A stretch of DNA of 64,000 nt. It comes from JBBQZU01 sp038207425. GTDB taxonomy: Bacteria > Bacteroidota > Bacteroidia > Flavobacteriales_D > Cryomorphaceae. The stretch covers positions 124,001 through 188,000 of the forward strand of contig JBBQZU010000003.1 of NCBI GenBank assembly GCA_038207425.1, read 5' to 3'. Of this stretch, positions 16,568 through 25,744 are shown one piece after another (the stretch's first letter is position 1; each line of letters starts with the position of its first letter). Below the pieces are notes generated by a model. That model was not told the DNA's origin and searched no databases. It was given only the letters and a program-made list of their open reading frames with translations. A program made the translations under genes and the position numbers.

Positions 16568-16801
16568 TCAAATATCCCAAACTGTGGGGCGGGTCTTTCG
16601 AATGAAAACATCTTTCTGATCGAGCCAAAATGCAAAAAACAAATAGATTAATATGGGTGAGCCAAGGGTAATAAAAGAAATATAAATGAAATAAACCCTC
16701 ACCTTTGATGATTGAATACCGAGTTTCTCACCCCACCACTCACAGACTCCAAAAGCTTTACGCTCAAAGAAGTTCTTGATGTATATTTCCAATGTTGTCA
16801 T
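16568..16801 (-). CDS. PspC-domain small membrane protein
   Basis: A 77-residue protein with the PspC arrangement: short polar start, FGVCEWWGEKLGIQSSKVRV, then a hydrophobic helix pair (about 36-60, YFIYISFITLGSPILIYLFF). PspC proteins take part in membrane stress responses in Proteobacteria; in Bacteroidota they are common but little studied. Its first 12 codons overlap the end of the DUF2851 gene in another frame, so the two are co-expressed. No partner PspA/PspB is seen in the window. Confidence 0.82.
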   Translation of the reverse strand: MTTLEIYIKNFFERKAFGVCEWWGEKLGIQSSKVRVYFIYISFITLGSPILIYLFFAFWLDQKDVFIRKTRPTVWDI

Positions 16802-18077
16802 GGTCTTTCATCAGATTAATTCCGATCTTACAATTTAGGCATTTTTTTGGCTCACAAGAAAACTTTTTCAAATGTAGTATTCCCTGACTGTCAAGTGCGT
16901 TCTGAATATTAAATCCGAACGAACTAAAACGCTTGGTCACGCCATTTATTTCTGGTGGTAGTTCCTCTAAAAATCTCACGGCTCTGTCCTGCCATCGTTC
17001 ATCGCGATTATATTCCGAGAGCGCAAATAAAAACGGCACTACGGCATTAATCACTAAAAGAGCCAAAGTATCAGCGCCTATGTGCTTTGTTGCTGATGCG
17101 CTTTCCTTTTCAAGGGTATAATGGAACAGCCAAAACGGGTCATTGAGTTGCACCTCAAATAATCTGAGTATATCGATCAGGCTCTCTGAGTCTGAAATTT
17201 TGTCGGTAAGTGAATCATTGCTCGAGAACATGACTGCAAGCTGCGCCAACCTCACCGGCGGAAAGTTTTGGGGCCTAAGTCTTAGAAGTTTCCAGGATGA
17301 AACAGGCATGGTTTCCAGGCTATACTTGGCTTTTAGGAATCCATACTTCTTCCTCAATTCAATTACATAATTGTCATTTAACTTCAGGTTCGATAAAAAG
17401 CCCGCTTGACCAAGAAATAATGCTTCGAGATTGGAGCGGTCGTGCCTTACTTTCTGAACTATATTATACGGTGTAATAAGCGATAATTGCTCAAAAGGAA
17501 TTGCATTCACTTTAAGGCCCATACTTCTGAGTAAAATTCTGTAGAAGCTTCCTTCAATATCGCCGTTGGTTTGATGGAGATGGTCCATGCATACACCTGC
17601 TTTTGCTCGTATTCTCGCAATTGCTGAAGATTCAACCATAGATGCCTTCACAATAGAAGGCACTTCACGAATCATATTCTCACAAGCAATGAATTTTGGC
17701 GATTTTAGCCATGATTTGTAGAAACGGTAGCTTTGATAATCAAATAAATCGCGCACACAGAGTGTAGGGATTTTCGAGCCCGATCCTGCATACACATCCA
17801 CATCGGCACTGTAAACCACATGGAGCACCACATTGTCATATGCCCGATCGGCCTGATGATTGTGCCGGTTCCAGTCGCTTGCTGAAATATGAACTTCAAC
17901 ATTGCCAGCCCAGAGGGTATCGCCAATGCGCACTTTGGCATCGAGAAAGTCAGGGCCTGCATCGTGGTTGTGCCTACCGGTATGAATTACTTGAATTTGT
18001 TCGCCCTGAGTAGTTTGCAGATCAAAACTGGTAAACTGTTGAAACTTCCAAATATATTGAAGAAAGTCCTCATTCAT
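16764..18077 (-). CDS. DUF2851 family protein
   Basis: A 437-residue protein of the Bacteroidota family DUF2851, function not known. Conserved parts include the start MNEDFLQYIWKFQQF, GRHNHDAGPDFLDAKVRIG (about 33-51), GNVEVHISASDWNRHNHQ and the C-terminal cysteines CEPKKCLNCKIG, which could bind a metal. The D/H/E-rich N-terminal block (GPDFLDA ... GNVEVH) looks like a possible metal-dependent active site, which is my inference. It follows pyrF by 15 bases and overlaps the pspC-like gene. Confidence 0.88.
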   Translation of the reverse strand: MNEDFLQYIWKFQQFTSFDLQTTQGEQIQVIHTGRHNHDAGPDFLDAKVRIGDTLWAGNVEVHISASDWNRHNHQADRAYDNVVLHVVYSADVDVYAGSGSKIPTLCVRDLFDYQSYRFYKSWLKSPKFIACENMIREVPSIVKASMVESSAIARIRAKAGVCMDHLHQTNGDIEGSFYRILLRSMGLKVNAIPFEQLSLITPYNIVQKVRHDRSNLEALFLGQAGFLSNLKLNDNYVIELRKKYGFLKAKYSLETMPVSSWKLLRLRPQNFPPVRLAQLAVMFSSNDSLTDKISDSESLIDILRLFEVQLNDPFWLFHYTLEKESASATKHIGADTLALLVINAVVPFLFALSEYNRDERWQDRAVRFLEELPPEINGVTKRFSSFGFNIQNALDSQGILHLKKFSCEPKKCLNCKIGINLMKDHDNIGNIHQELL

Positions 18078-18092
18078 AGCGAAAGCTTTGAA

Positions 18093-18923
18093 CTAAAGTA
18101 ATTCTTTTTCTTTAAGTATGTTCTTCATTTCATGAGATAATTTCACTGCTTCATGAGCAGCAGCTTTCGCGAAATCAATTCCCGGGGATGCATAAATGAT
18201 AGATCGTGATGCATTAACGAGTAGACCAATATCTTCGTTCAGTCCGAACTTACATATTTCAGAAAGGCTTCCACCCTGCGCTCCTACTCCTGGTACGAGT
18301 AGAAAATGGTCAGGTATAATTTTTCTTACTTCCTGCAACTGTGCAGGCCGGGTAGCTCCTGTTACAAACATGGTATTTTCAATGGTTCCCCACAATGCGG
18401 ATGATCTGAGTACCTGTTCGTACAAATATTTTCCGTCGGCCAATTGTTTTAATTGAAAATCATCTGCACCTTCATTTGACGTAAGTGCCAGAATAATAGT
18501 CCATTTGCCGGCATAATCCATAAATGGTTTTACACTATCGCTACCCATGTATGGCGTCACGGTAACTGCATCGAATCCAAATGTGTCAAAGAAGGTTCGG
18601 GCGTACATAGCTGATGTATTGCCAATATCGCCTCGTTTTGCATCGGCAATTATTAAATGGTTTTCACCAATGTACTCCACAGTTTTCCGCAAAGTACCCC
18701 AACCCTTTTCACCAAGACACTCAAAAAATGCAATATTGGGTTTATAGGCAACACAATGCTCGCGCGTGGCATCAATGATTTCCTTGTTGAACTCATATAT
18801 AGGATCTTCCGCAGAGAGAAGATGCGGTGGTATTTTATGAAGGTCGGGATCAAGACCCACGCAAAGAAAACTACCCTTACTCTTAATGGATGCTATGAGT
18901 TTGGTGCGATTCATCATATTCAA
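18093..18923 (-). CDS. pyrF: Orotidine 5'-phosphate decarboxylase
   Basis: Last step of UMP synthesis. The 276 residues fit the longer PyrF subfamily. The active-site Asp-Lys-Asp block is visible as IIADAKRGDIGNTS (about 91-104), and the FLCVGLDPDLHKIP segment near the N-terminus and LVPGVGAQGG near 215 are family hallmarks. The stop of prfA and the start of pyrF are adjacent (18924/18923), so purM-prfA-pyrF are one transcript. Confidence 0.96.
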   Translation of the reverse strand: MNMMNRTKLIASIKSKGSFLCVGLDPDLHKIPPHLLSAEDPIYEFNKEIIDATREHCVAYKPNIAFFECLGEKGWGTLRKTVEYIGENHLIIADAKRGDIGNTSAMYARTFFDTFGFDAVTVTPYMGSDSVKPFMDYAGKWTIILALTSNEGADDFQLKQLADGKYLYEQVLRSSALWGTIENTMFVTGATRPAQLQEVRKIIPDHFLLVPGVGAQGGSLSEICKFGLNEDIGLLVNASRSIIYASPGIDFAKAAAHEAVKLSHEMKNILKEKELL

Positions 18924-20012
18924 TTAGCTTTCAACACTTACTTTAAGCTTCTCGGCATTCTCAGCTACTTGAAGTGCACTCAGCAATTCGTTCAAATCTC
19001 CGCCCATTACTCCTGAAAGATTATACAGCGTGAGATTAATTCTATGATCAGTAACGCGCCCTTGTGGATAGTTGTAAGTTCTGATTTTGGCTGAGCGATC
19101 ACCCGATGTAACCATTGTTTTTCTAATTAGCGCGTCCGCTGCGAGTTTTTTCTCCAGTTCCATTTCGTAAATTCTGGTTCTCAACACTGCCAGTGCCTTT
19201 TCATGGTTTTTGAGTTTGCTCTTCTGATCTTGGCATTGAGCTACAATACCAGTGGGCATATGGGTAAGCCTTATGGCTGAGTAGGTAGTGTTTACTGACT
19301 GTCCTCCCGGGCCTGATGCGCAGTAGCTGTCTACACGAATATCAGAATCTTTGATATCCACATCAAATTCTTCTGCCTCGGGCAAAACGATCACCGTAGC
19401 CGCTGATGTGTGTATGCGTCCTTGTGTCTCAGTTTGGGGTACTCTCTGAACCCGGTGCACGCCGCCTTCGTATTTCAAAATTCCATAAACCTGATTGCCG
19501 ACCACGTTGAATATTATTTCTTTATAACCTCCCGCTGTGCCGTAGTTTGTATCTACAATTTCTACTTTCCAGCCTTTTGATTCTATATACTTTGTATACA
19601 TCCTGAAAAGATCTCCGGCAAAAATGCTCGCTTCATCACCTCCTGTTCCTGCCCTGATTTCCATGATGGCATTCTTACTGTCATCAGGATCTTTTGGCAC
19701 AAGCAGTACTTTAATATGCTCTTCTATTTCATTCTGTTCTATCTCGAGATTGGCAAGTTCAGCTTTGGCTAAATCGCGAAATTCTTCGTCTTTTTCATTC
19801 TTTACGATGTCGCGGGCATTATCAATATTGCTGCACACACTGCTATAGTTCTCATACGCTTCTACCAATGGCTCAAGGTCTTTATATTCTTTTGCAAGCT
19901 TGGCATAGCGCTTCATATCGGAGATCACATCGGGATCCACTATCAGTTTCCACAACTCTTCGTAGTGGTCCTTAACTGAACCCAAGCGCAATAATATTTC
20001 GTGCTGATTCAT
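18924..20012 (-). CDS. prfA: Peptide chain release factor 1
   Basis: Recognises UAA and UAG and triggers peptide release. The 362 residues have the codon-reading tripeptide PQT in RVPQTETQGRIH (about residue 190) and the catalytic GGQ loop in SGPGGQSVNTTYS (about 234). It starts MNQHEILLRLGSVKDHYEEL. It is five bases behind purM and directly before pyrF. No N5-glutamine methyltransferase gene (prmC) follows, unlike in many other bacteria. Confidence 0.98.
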   Translation of the reverse strand: MNQHEILLRLGSVKDHYEELWKLIVDPDVISDMKRYAKLAKEYKDLEPLVEAYENYSSVCSNIDNARDIVKNEKDEEFRDLAKAELANLEIEQNEIEEHIKVLLVPKDPDDSKNAIMEIRAGTGGDEASIFAGDLFRMYTKYIESKGWKVEIVDTNYGTAGGYKEIIFNVVGNQVYGILKYEGGVHRVQRVPQTETQGRIHTSAATVIVLPEAEEFDVDIKDSDIRVDSYCASGPGGQSVNTTYSAIRLTHMPTGIVAQCQDQKSKLKNHEKALAVLRTRIYEMELEKKLAADALIRKTMVTSGDRSAKIRTYNYPQGRVTDHRINLTLYNLSGVMGGDLNELLSALQVAENAEKLKVSVES

Positions 20013-20017
20013 TGATA

Positions 20018-21190
20018 TTAGTCGTAATTGAAGGTACCATAAGGTGACTGTATGGTCAGTAGTTTGCGATCAGATTCATACACCTCTCCTATAATCTGTG
20101 CATCTACGCCGAAGCTTCTTGAAATATCAATTAGCTCTGATGCTGTTGTTTGATCAGTATATATTTCCATCCGATGCCCCATATTAAATACTTTATACAT
20201 TTCTTCCCACGGCGTACCTGAAGTTTCTTGTATAAGCCTGAACAACGGCGGAGTATCGAACAATTGATTCTTGACTATATGGGCATCCCTGATGAAATGC
20301 AAAACTTTGGTTTGTCCGCCTCCGCTACAATGCACCATGCCTTTTATTCTGTTACGGTGTTGCTGAAACATTTTCTTTATTACGGGCGCGTAGGTTCGGG
20401 TGGGCGAAAGCACAGCTTTACCCACATTTACCGGAAGGTGAGGAACTGTATCCTGTAGCGAGTATTTTCCAGAGTATGTTAGTTCAGCAGGTATTGCGCG
20501 GTCATACGTTTCCGGAAATTTCTCACCTACGGATTTTGCGAATACATCATGCCGGGCTGAAGTAAGCCCATTGCTTCCCATGCCTGCGTTGTACTCAGTC
20601 TCGTAACTCGCCTGGCCCGCAGATGAAAGACCCACTATAAACTGACCGGGACCAATGTGTGAATTATCTAGCACGTCTCTTCTTGCCATTCGAGCAGTCA
20701 CAGTGCTATCTACGATTATCGTTCTTACCAAATCTCCTACATCTGCAGTTTCGCCTCCTGTGCTATAAATGCCAATGCCGTGGCTTCTTAGATTTTCAAG
20801 AAGCTCTTCTGTACCCTGAATAATGGCTGCAACAACTTCACCCGGAATCAAATATTTATTTCGACCTATTGTAGAACTTAGCAGTATCCCATCGGTGGCG
20901 CCAACACAGAGCAGGTCATCGAGGTTCATGACCACGGCATCCTGCGCAATACCTTTCCATACGGACAAGTCGCCAGTTTCTTTCCAATAAGCATAGGCCA
21001 AAGATGATTTTGTGCCTGCGCCATCGGCATGCATTACGATGCAGTGCGTGTCACTGCCAGTAAGTATATCCGGCACTATTTTACAAAATGCACCCGGATA
21101 GATGCCTTTGTCAATGAAGGCAATTGCAGCATGGACATCTTCCTTACCGGCGCTAACGCCGCGTGCCTGATATCTTTTCTCGTTTGTCAT
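20018..21190 (-). CDS. purM: Phosphoribosylformylglycinamidine cyclo-ligase (AIR synthase)
   Basis: Fifth step of purine synthesis, ATP-dependent closure to AIR. The 390 residues are of the Bacteroidota type, somewhat longer than the E. coli enzyme. Visible landmarks are YQARGVSAGKEDVHAAI at the N-terminus, MHADGAGTKSS (about 53), MNLDDLLCVGA (about 88) and GMVHCSGGGQTKVLHF (about 285). Its ATG stands only a few bases behind the T-run of a terminator, so it has no room for a normal promoter of its own. Confidence 0.94.
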   Translation of the reverse strand: MTNEKRYQARGVSAGKEDVHAAIAFIDKGIYPGAFCKIVPDILTGSDTHCIVMHADGAGTKSSLAYAYWKETGDLSVWKGIAQDAVVMNLDDLLCVGATDGILLSSTIGRNKYLIPGEVVAAIIQGTEELLENLRSHGIGIYSTGGETADVGDLVRTIIVDSTVTARMARRDVLDNSHIGPGQFIVGLSSAGQASYETEYNAGMGSNGLTSARHDVFAKSVGEKFPETYDRAIPAELTYSGKYSLQDTVPHLPVNVGKAVLSPTRTYAPVIKKMFQQHRNRIKGMVHCSGGGQTKVLHFIRDAHIVKNQLFDTPPLFRLIQETSGTPWEEMYKVFNMGHRMEIYTDQTTASELIDISRSFGVDAQIIGEVYESDRKLLTIQSPYGTFNYD

Positions 21191-21195
21191 AAAAT

Positions 21196-21230
21196 AAAAA
21201 AAGCATCCCGAAAGCAGCTTTCGGGACGCT
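21196..21230 (-). terminator. Terminator after the PorE-like gene, abutting purM
   Basis: On the minus strand TCCCGAAAG/CTTTCGGGA with flanking AGC/GCT forms a 12-13 bp stem with one mismatch, then TTTTTTTATTTT and the purM ATG at 21190. It is a strong intrinsic terminator 20 bases after the stop of the OmpA-family gene. Confidence 0.85.
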
Positions 21231-21250
21231 TGATATTGTATTTGGAATAC

Positions 21251-23251
21251 CTAATTACTTGAACCATCCTTGGGCACATACCCAAAGCTCAGTACGCTAA
21301 ATTCGGTGCGACGATTTTTTTGATGAGCCGCTTCTTTTTCTTCTTCAGTTGTCATGCGCTTAATCTGCTCGTCTGTAATTCGTAGTTTACGCATTCCGTA
21401 GCCTTTGGCAGCCATTCGCTCGTTAGGAATACCTTTAGAGACAAGATAGTCCACACAACTTTGCGCTCTTCTTTGCGAAAGGTCAAGGTTATACGAATCG
21501 CTTCCGCGAGAGTCAGTGTGCGCTTGCAATTCTATAATAATCGTTGGATTGTCGGTCAAGACTTTATATAGAAAATCAAGAGAATCTTTGGAATTCACTT
21601 CTTCATTCACTTGCAGTTCGGCACGGTTATATGCATATCGAACCTCTGGAAACTCAATTGGTTTATCGGGCTTGGTGAAGGTAATGAAGTACTCCTTCAA
21701 AAAGGTTGTTGACTCCTTGATTCCCACTGTGCTAATCTGGTCTTTTGCAACAAGATAGTCTGGTTTTTGTACCTGAATCGAGTAATTGGTTTCAGGGTTT
21801 ATAAAACGCTCTTCACCTTTTTTGTCAAATGTAAATGCTCCAGAGTTGTCAGTAAGCAATTGGAAAGACGAACCGTCGCTTCCTAGTACTATAATGTTTG
21901 CTTCAGGCACTGGTATCTGCGTATCCTTATCGTATACTACGCCTTCGAGAACAAAAAGCAGAGGTGGCATTGAAAATGAGTATATATCATCTTTACCTTT
22001 TCCACCTGACCTGTCAGAAGCAAACAATCCTCGATCGGCGTCGCCTTCCCAAACTATAGCGAAGTCGTGACCAGTAGAGTTGATTGGAGCCTTCATATTT
22101 TGAATATTTCCCCAAGTGTTGGTACCGGTTCCTTCAGCCATATATATATCGAGGCCACCCATACCTAGGTGTCCATCAGATGCAAAAAAGAGTACACCAT
22201 CTTTGCGCACAAAAGGGAACATTTCGTTACCTTTTGAATTGATATCAGGACCTAGGTTTACAGCTTTCCCTGCTGTGCGTGAACCTTTATCAAACGATGC
22301 AATCCAAAGGTCTTTTCCTCCTTGACCTCCGGGCATGTCACTTGAAAATATGATAAAAGCATCATCCTTTGTAAAAGCAGGATGACCTACCGTGGTGATG
22401 TCGGTACTTTTTTCATTTTTAAGTGGCACTAATTGACCTGTATTCCATGATTTATCAGCCGCTCTCGATATATAAATTTCGCATCCTTTATTGGAATCTT
22501 TGTTGCTTTCACATCTGGTGTAGAGTAGCATGGTACCATCGGAAGTAAGCAATGGAGTGCCTTCATTGTGCTCTCCATTTACCCTGTATGTAAGTCTTTC
22601 AGGCTCGCTCCACTTTCCTTTCTGATCGCGGGTAGTGGTAAATAAATCCATAAAACTCTCACCCGTGCGCTGGTCAATTTCCAATCCTTGTGCTCCTTGA
22701 CGTGATGAGCTGAAGAATATGGACTTGTATTCAGGGTCAGCCCAATTTGCAGCGTAATCGAATTCTGCAGAATTTAGCAGTATTTCATTCTGCACTAAAT
22801 ATCGCGTTGGTGCTTTGCGCATCTTCTCAGCGAATTCACTTTGCTTAATTCCATGAGCAGCGCGGGCATCTCCGGGCACGCGGGCCTGATACTTGTTGAA
22901 ATATTCAATGGCTTGTTTAAAATCACCTTCACGGCGGTAAGCTTCAGCCAGATATAGAAATGCCTCGGGGCCTTCATACTGTGCCTTAAGGGCCTTATTG
23001 TACCATACAACCTGCTGTTCATAATCGAGAACGTATCGGTAGCACTCAGCAATCTGATAGAGCATTCTGGATTTCTCTTCGGCGGAACCTTCCTTGGCAT
23101 AAGCTTTTTTGTAAATGTCGATTGCTTCAAAGTATGCTTCATTCTTAAAGGCATTGTCGGCTTCTTTGATTAGTCGTTCAGCCTGACCAAATAGCAAAAT
23201 GGTGCATGACGCCATTACAGCGGTAAGAAAGGATTTCCTGATGTTTTGCAT
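21251..23251 (-). CDS. OmpA-family TPR/beta-propeller protein, PorE-like
   Basis: A 666-residue envelope protein starting MQNIRKSFLTAVMASCTILL (signal peptide to about 23; the longer frame to 23299 lacks a signal at its start). Order of domains: TPR repeats (about 24-135), WD40/PD40-type propeller (about 170-420, blades such as FFSSSRQGAQGLE, IIFSSDMPGGQGGKDLW, LFFASDGHLGMGGLDIY), carboxypeptidase-regulatory-like domain (about 430-515) and C-terminal OmpA domain (about 550-660; IIELQAHTDSRGSDSYNLDL) that binds peptidoglycan. This order is that of PorE, the peptidoglycan-anchored T9SS component of Porphyromonas; paralogues exist, so PorE itself is not proven. A terminator follows. Confidence 0.85.
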   Translation of the reverse strand: MQNIRKSFLTAVMASCTILLFGQAERLIKEADNAFKNEAYFEAIDIYKKAYAKEGSAEEKSRMLYQIAECYRYVLDYEQQVVWYNKALKAQYEGPEAFLYLAEAYRREGDFKQAIEYFNKYQARVPGDARAAHGIKQSEFAEKMRKAPTRYLVQNEILLNSAEFDYAANWADPEYKSIFFSSSRQGAQGLEIDQRTGESFMDLFTTTRDQKGKWSEPERLTYRVNGEHNEGTPLLTSDGTMLLYTRCESNKDSNKGCEIYISRAADKSWNTGQLVPLKNEKSTDITTVGHPAFTKDDAFIIFSSDMPGGQGGKDLWIASFDKGSRTAGKAVNLGPDINSKGNEMFPFVRKDGVLFFASDGHLGMGGLDIYMAEGTGTNTWGNIQNMKAPINSTGHDFAIVWEGDADRGLFASDRSGGKGKDDIYSFSMPPLLFVLEGVVYDKDTQIPVPEANIIVLGSDGSSFQLLTDNSGAFTFDKKGEERFINPETNYSIQVQKPDYLVAKDQISTVGIKESTTFLKEYFITFTKPDKPIEFPEVRYAYNRAELQVNEEVNSKDSLDFLYKVLTDNPTIIIELQAHTDSRGSDSYNLDLSQRRAQSCVDYLVSKGIPNERMAAKGYGMRKLRITDEQIKRMTTEEEKEAAHQKNRRTEFSVLSFGYVPKDGSSN

Positions 23252-23349
23252 GTGGGTGATTAAGTTTTGTGGCGCAAAATAATTCCCGAAAATAAGCAAT
23301 AAGTTCTGATATGAACAAAATCGAAAACAATCTACGTAAATTAAAAAAC

Positions 23350-23380
23350 AAAACCGGCGCTTAACGGGCTCCGGTTTTTA
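23350..23380 (-). terminator. Terminator after glnN
   Basis: On the minus strand AAAACCGG/CCGGTTTT (8 bp, 13-base loop) is followed by GTTTTTT. It lies 10 bases after the glutamine synthetase stop codon. Confidence 0.75.
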
Positions 23381-23387
23381 ACTTTAA

Positions 23388-25577
23388 TTATCTCGTAAAG
23401 AGCAATTCACGGAGCTTGGGCATTGGCCAGAGTTCGTCATCAACAATTAGCTCAAGCTTATCGACCTGATAGCGAATTTCATTCAGGAACGGCTTTACTT
23501 TGTCACAATATGCAACTGCGCTTTCAAATGCATGCTCGATTTTATTCGCTTTTTTGCGCTCTTCGATCATCTCTTCTACCTTGCTTTTAATGATATCAAC
23601 CCGCTCTGAGATTTCTTCAATCAGCGAAAGCTGCGCTGCGGCCGCTTTGGTAAAAGTTGCTTTGGGAAGTATCTCCTGCAGTCCGCGCACATTTTGGATT
23701 AGAATACTTTGATAGCGAAGCGCGGTAGGAATTATATGATTCATCGCAATATCACCACACTTTCTAGACTCAATCTGAATCTGCATTCTGTATTTTTCGA
23801 GTTCAATCTCTACTCTGGCTTCAAGTTCGCGCTCTGTGAGAACTCCGTACTTCGCATAAAGATCTGACACCTTTTTGGTGCGCAGCAACATTAGAGCCCT
23901 TGGGGTATCTTTGATGTTTGACAGCCCGCGCTTTTCAGCTTCTTTTACCCATTCATCTCCATAACCATTGCCTTCAAATCGAATTTTCTTAGATGCTGTA
24001 ATGGTTTTTTGCAATTCCTTAAGAATTGCCTCATCGCGCTTTACTCCTTTGGCAATCTGTGCATCAACGGCATCGGCAAATTTGGTGAGTTGGTCAGCCA
24101 TAATCGTGTTCAATGCTGCCATAGGAACGGCGCAATTTGCCGAGGAGCCCACTGCCCTGAACTCAAATTTATTGCCTGTAAAGGCAAAAGGTGATGTACG
24201 GTTTCGGTCTGTATTATCGAGCAAAATTTCTGGAATCTTACCAATATTCAGCTTTAGCTGGGTTTTTTCATCAGGAGTCATTTTTCCTGCCTTAATGCTT
24301 TTCTCCAGGTCGTCAAGTACTTTTGAAAGTTGAGAACCAATAAAAACAGAAATAATAGCCGGTGGTGCTTCATTGGCTCCTAGCCGGTGGTCGTTGCCGG
24401 CACTTGCTATACTCGCCCTCAGCATATCGGCATTGTCATGCATTGCCTTTACAGTGTTTATGAAAAATGTCAGAAACTGAAGATTTGATTTAGGATTCTT
24501 GCCTGGTGAGAGCAGGTTAACTCCCGTATCAGTCGCCAGCGACCAGTTGTTATGTTTTCCACTTCCATTCAAACCGGCAAAAGGCTTTTCGTGCAAAAGT
24601 ACCCTGAAGTTGTGATTTCTGGCAGTTTTCTCCATGATGTCCATAAAGAGTAAATTATGATCATTCGCAAGATTGATTTCCTCAAACATCGGAGCAGCTT
24701 CAAATTGATTTGGGGCAACCTCGTTATGCCTGGTAGTAACGGGTATGCCCAATAAATGAGATTCGTATTCGAAATCGCGCATGAAAGCGTGAATCCTCTC
24801 TGGGATGGAGCCAAAATAATGGTCGTCGAGCTGCTGACCTTTTGCAGGATTATGTCCAAATAATACCCTTCCGGTAAATTGTAAATCGGGTCTGGCATTG
24901 TACAGCGCTGAATCAATAAGAAAGTACTCTTGTTCCCATCCTAGGGTAGCATTGACTTTTCTAACATTTTTGTCAAAATACTGACACACCCTTACCGCGG
25001 CGGTGTCTATTGCCTGAATTGCCTTGAGTAAGGGCATTTTATTGTCGAGCGCTTCGCCGGTGTAGGCAATAAATATGGTAGGTATGCAAAGTGTCCTTCC
25101 TATAACAAAGGCTGGTGATGAAGGATCCCAGGCAGTATAACCTCTGGCTTCGAATGTATTTCTAATGCCTCCACTTGGAAAAGATGATGCGTCGGGCTCT
25201 TGCTGAACAAGGCGATCTCCCGAGAATTTCTCAATGGCTCTTCCATTGCCTAATGGCGTAAAGAATGAATCGTGCTTCTCTGCCGTTGCGCCAGTCAAAG
25301 GTTGAAACCAATGCGTATAATGGGTTGCGCCATGTTGAATTGCCCAATCCTTCATACTCGATGCAACCTGATCAGCAGCATTTCTCGGTATTCTTGTACC
25401 ATGATTCATCGCATCAACTACACTTTTTAATGCTTCATCGGGAAGATATTCGCGCATCACTTCCATGTGGAATACCATGGAAGAGAAATACTCAGAAATC
25501 CTTTCCGAAGGCCTTTCGGAAATAAGTGGTTTACGATTCAGCACCGCTTCTAATGCCTTAAATCTAAATATAGCCAT
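23388..25577 (-). CDS. glnN: Glutamine synthetase type III
   Basis: Makes glutamine from glutamate, ammonia and ATP. At 729 residues it is the long GSIII form common in Bacteroidota and cyanobacteria. Landmarks: ERISEYFSSMVFHMEVMREYL at the N-terminus region, LGWEQEYFLID (metal-binding glutamates, about 216), HNEVAPNQFEAAP (about 283), GLNGSGKHNNWS (about 333) and RLGANEAPPAI (about 398). A good -7 box stands 23 bases before the start, and a terminator follows, so it is a single-gene unit. Confidence 0.97.
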   Translation of the reverse strand: MAIFRFKALEAVLNRKPLISERPSERISEYFSSMVFHMEVMREYLPDEALKSVVDAMNHGTRIPRNAADQVASSMKDWAIQHGATHYTHWFQPLTGATAEKHDSFFTPLGNGRAIEKFSGDRLVQQEPDASSFPSGGIRNTFEARGYTAWDPSSPAFVIGRTLCIPTIFIAYTGEALDNKMPLLKAIQAIDTAAVRVCQYFDKNVRKVNATLGWEQEYFLIDSALYNARPDLQFTGRVLFGHNPAKGQQLDDHYFGSIPERIHAFMRDFEYESHLLGIPVTTRHNEVAPNQFEAAPMFEEINLANDHNLLFMDIMEKTARNHNFRVLLHEKPFAGLNGSGKHNNWSLATDTGVNLLSPGKNPKSNLQFLTFFINTVKAMHDNADMLRASIASAGNDHRLGANEAPPAIISVFIGSQLSKVLDDLEKSIKAGKMTPDEKTQLKLNIGKIPEILLDNTDRNRTSPFAFTGNKFEFRAVGSSANCAVPMAALNTIMADQLTKFADAVDAQIAKGVKRDEAILKELQKTITASKKIRFEGNGYGDEWVKEAEKRGLSNIKDTPRALMLLRTKKVSDLYAKYGVLTERELEARVEIELEKYRMQIQIESRKCGDIAMNHIIPTALRYQSILIQNVRGLQEILPKATFTKAAAAQLSLIEEISERVDIIKSKVEEMIEERKKANKIEHAFESAVAYCDKVKPFLNEIRYQVDKLELIVDDELWPMPKLRELLFTR

Positions 25578-25599
25578 TGTGTTTTCTTTAAATACGGCG

Positions 25600-25607
25600 C
25601 AAAGGTA
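25600..25607 (-). promoter_or_regulatory. Promoter of glnN (-7 box)
   Basis: TACCTTTG matches TAnnTTTG and lies 22 bases before the glnN ATG at 25577. No exact TTTG at the -33 position. Confidence 0.5.
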
Positions 25608-25744
25608 TTTGAATTTTAAGGTTTCACGCTTGAAAACAGCTCATTTTTTAAACAAGGTGTTAATATTCTAGGGGTAGTTTCCGAAATAACAATCATTTTA
25701 AAGCGCCACCCCCTAAAGAGCAAAGAAATTTATTCGATATTTCT

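Noticed and set aside
25660..25720. Hairpin between TAGGGGT and ACCCCCTA as terminator of the antiporter gene
   Set aside because: The stem has a bulge, a 30-base loop and no T-run on the minus strand.
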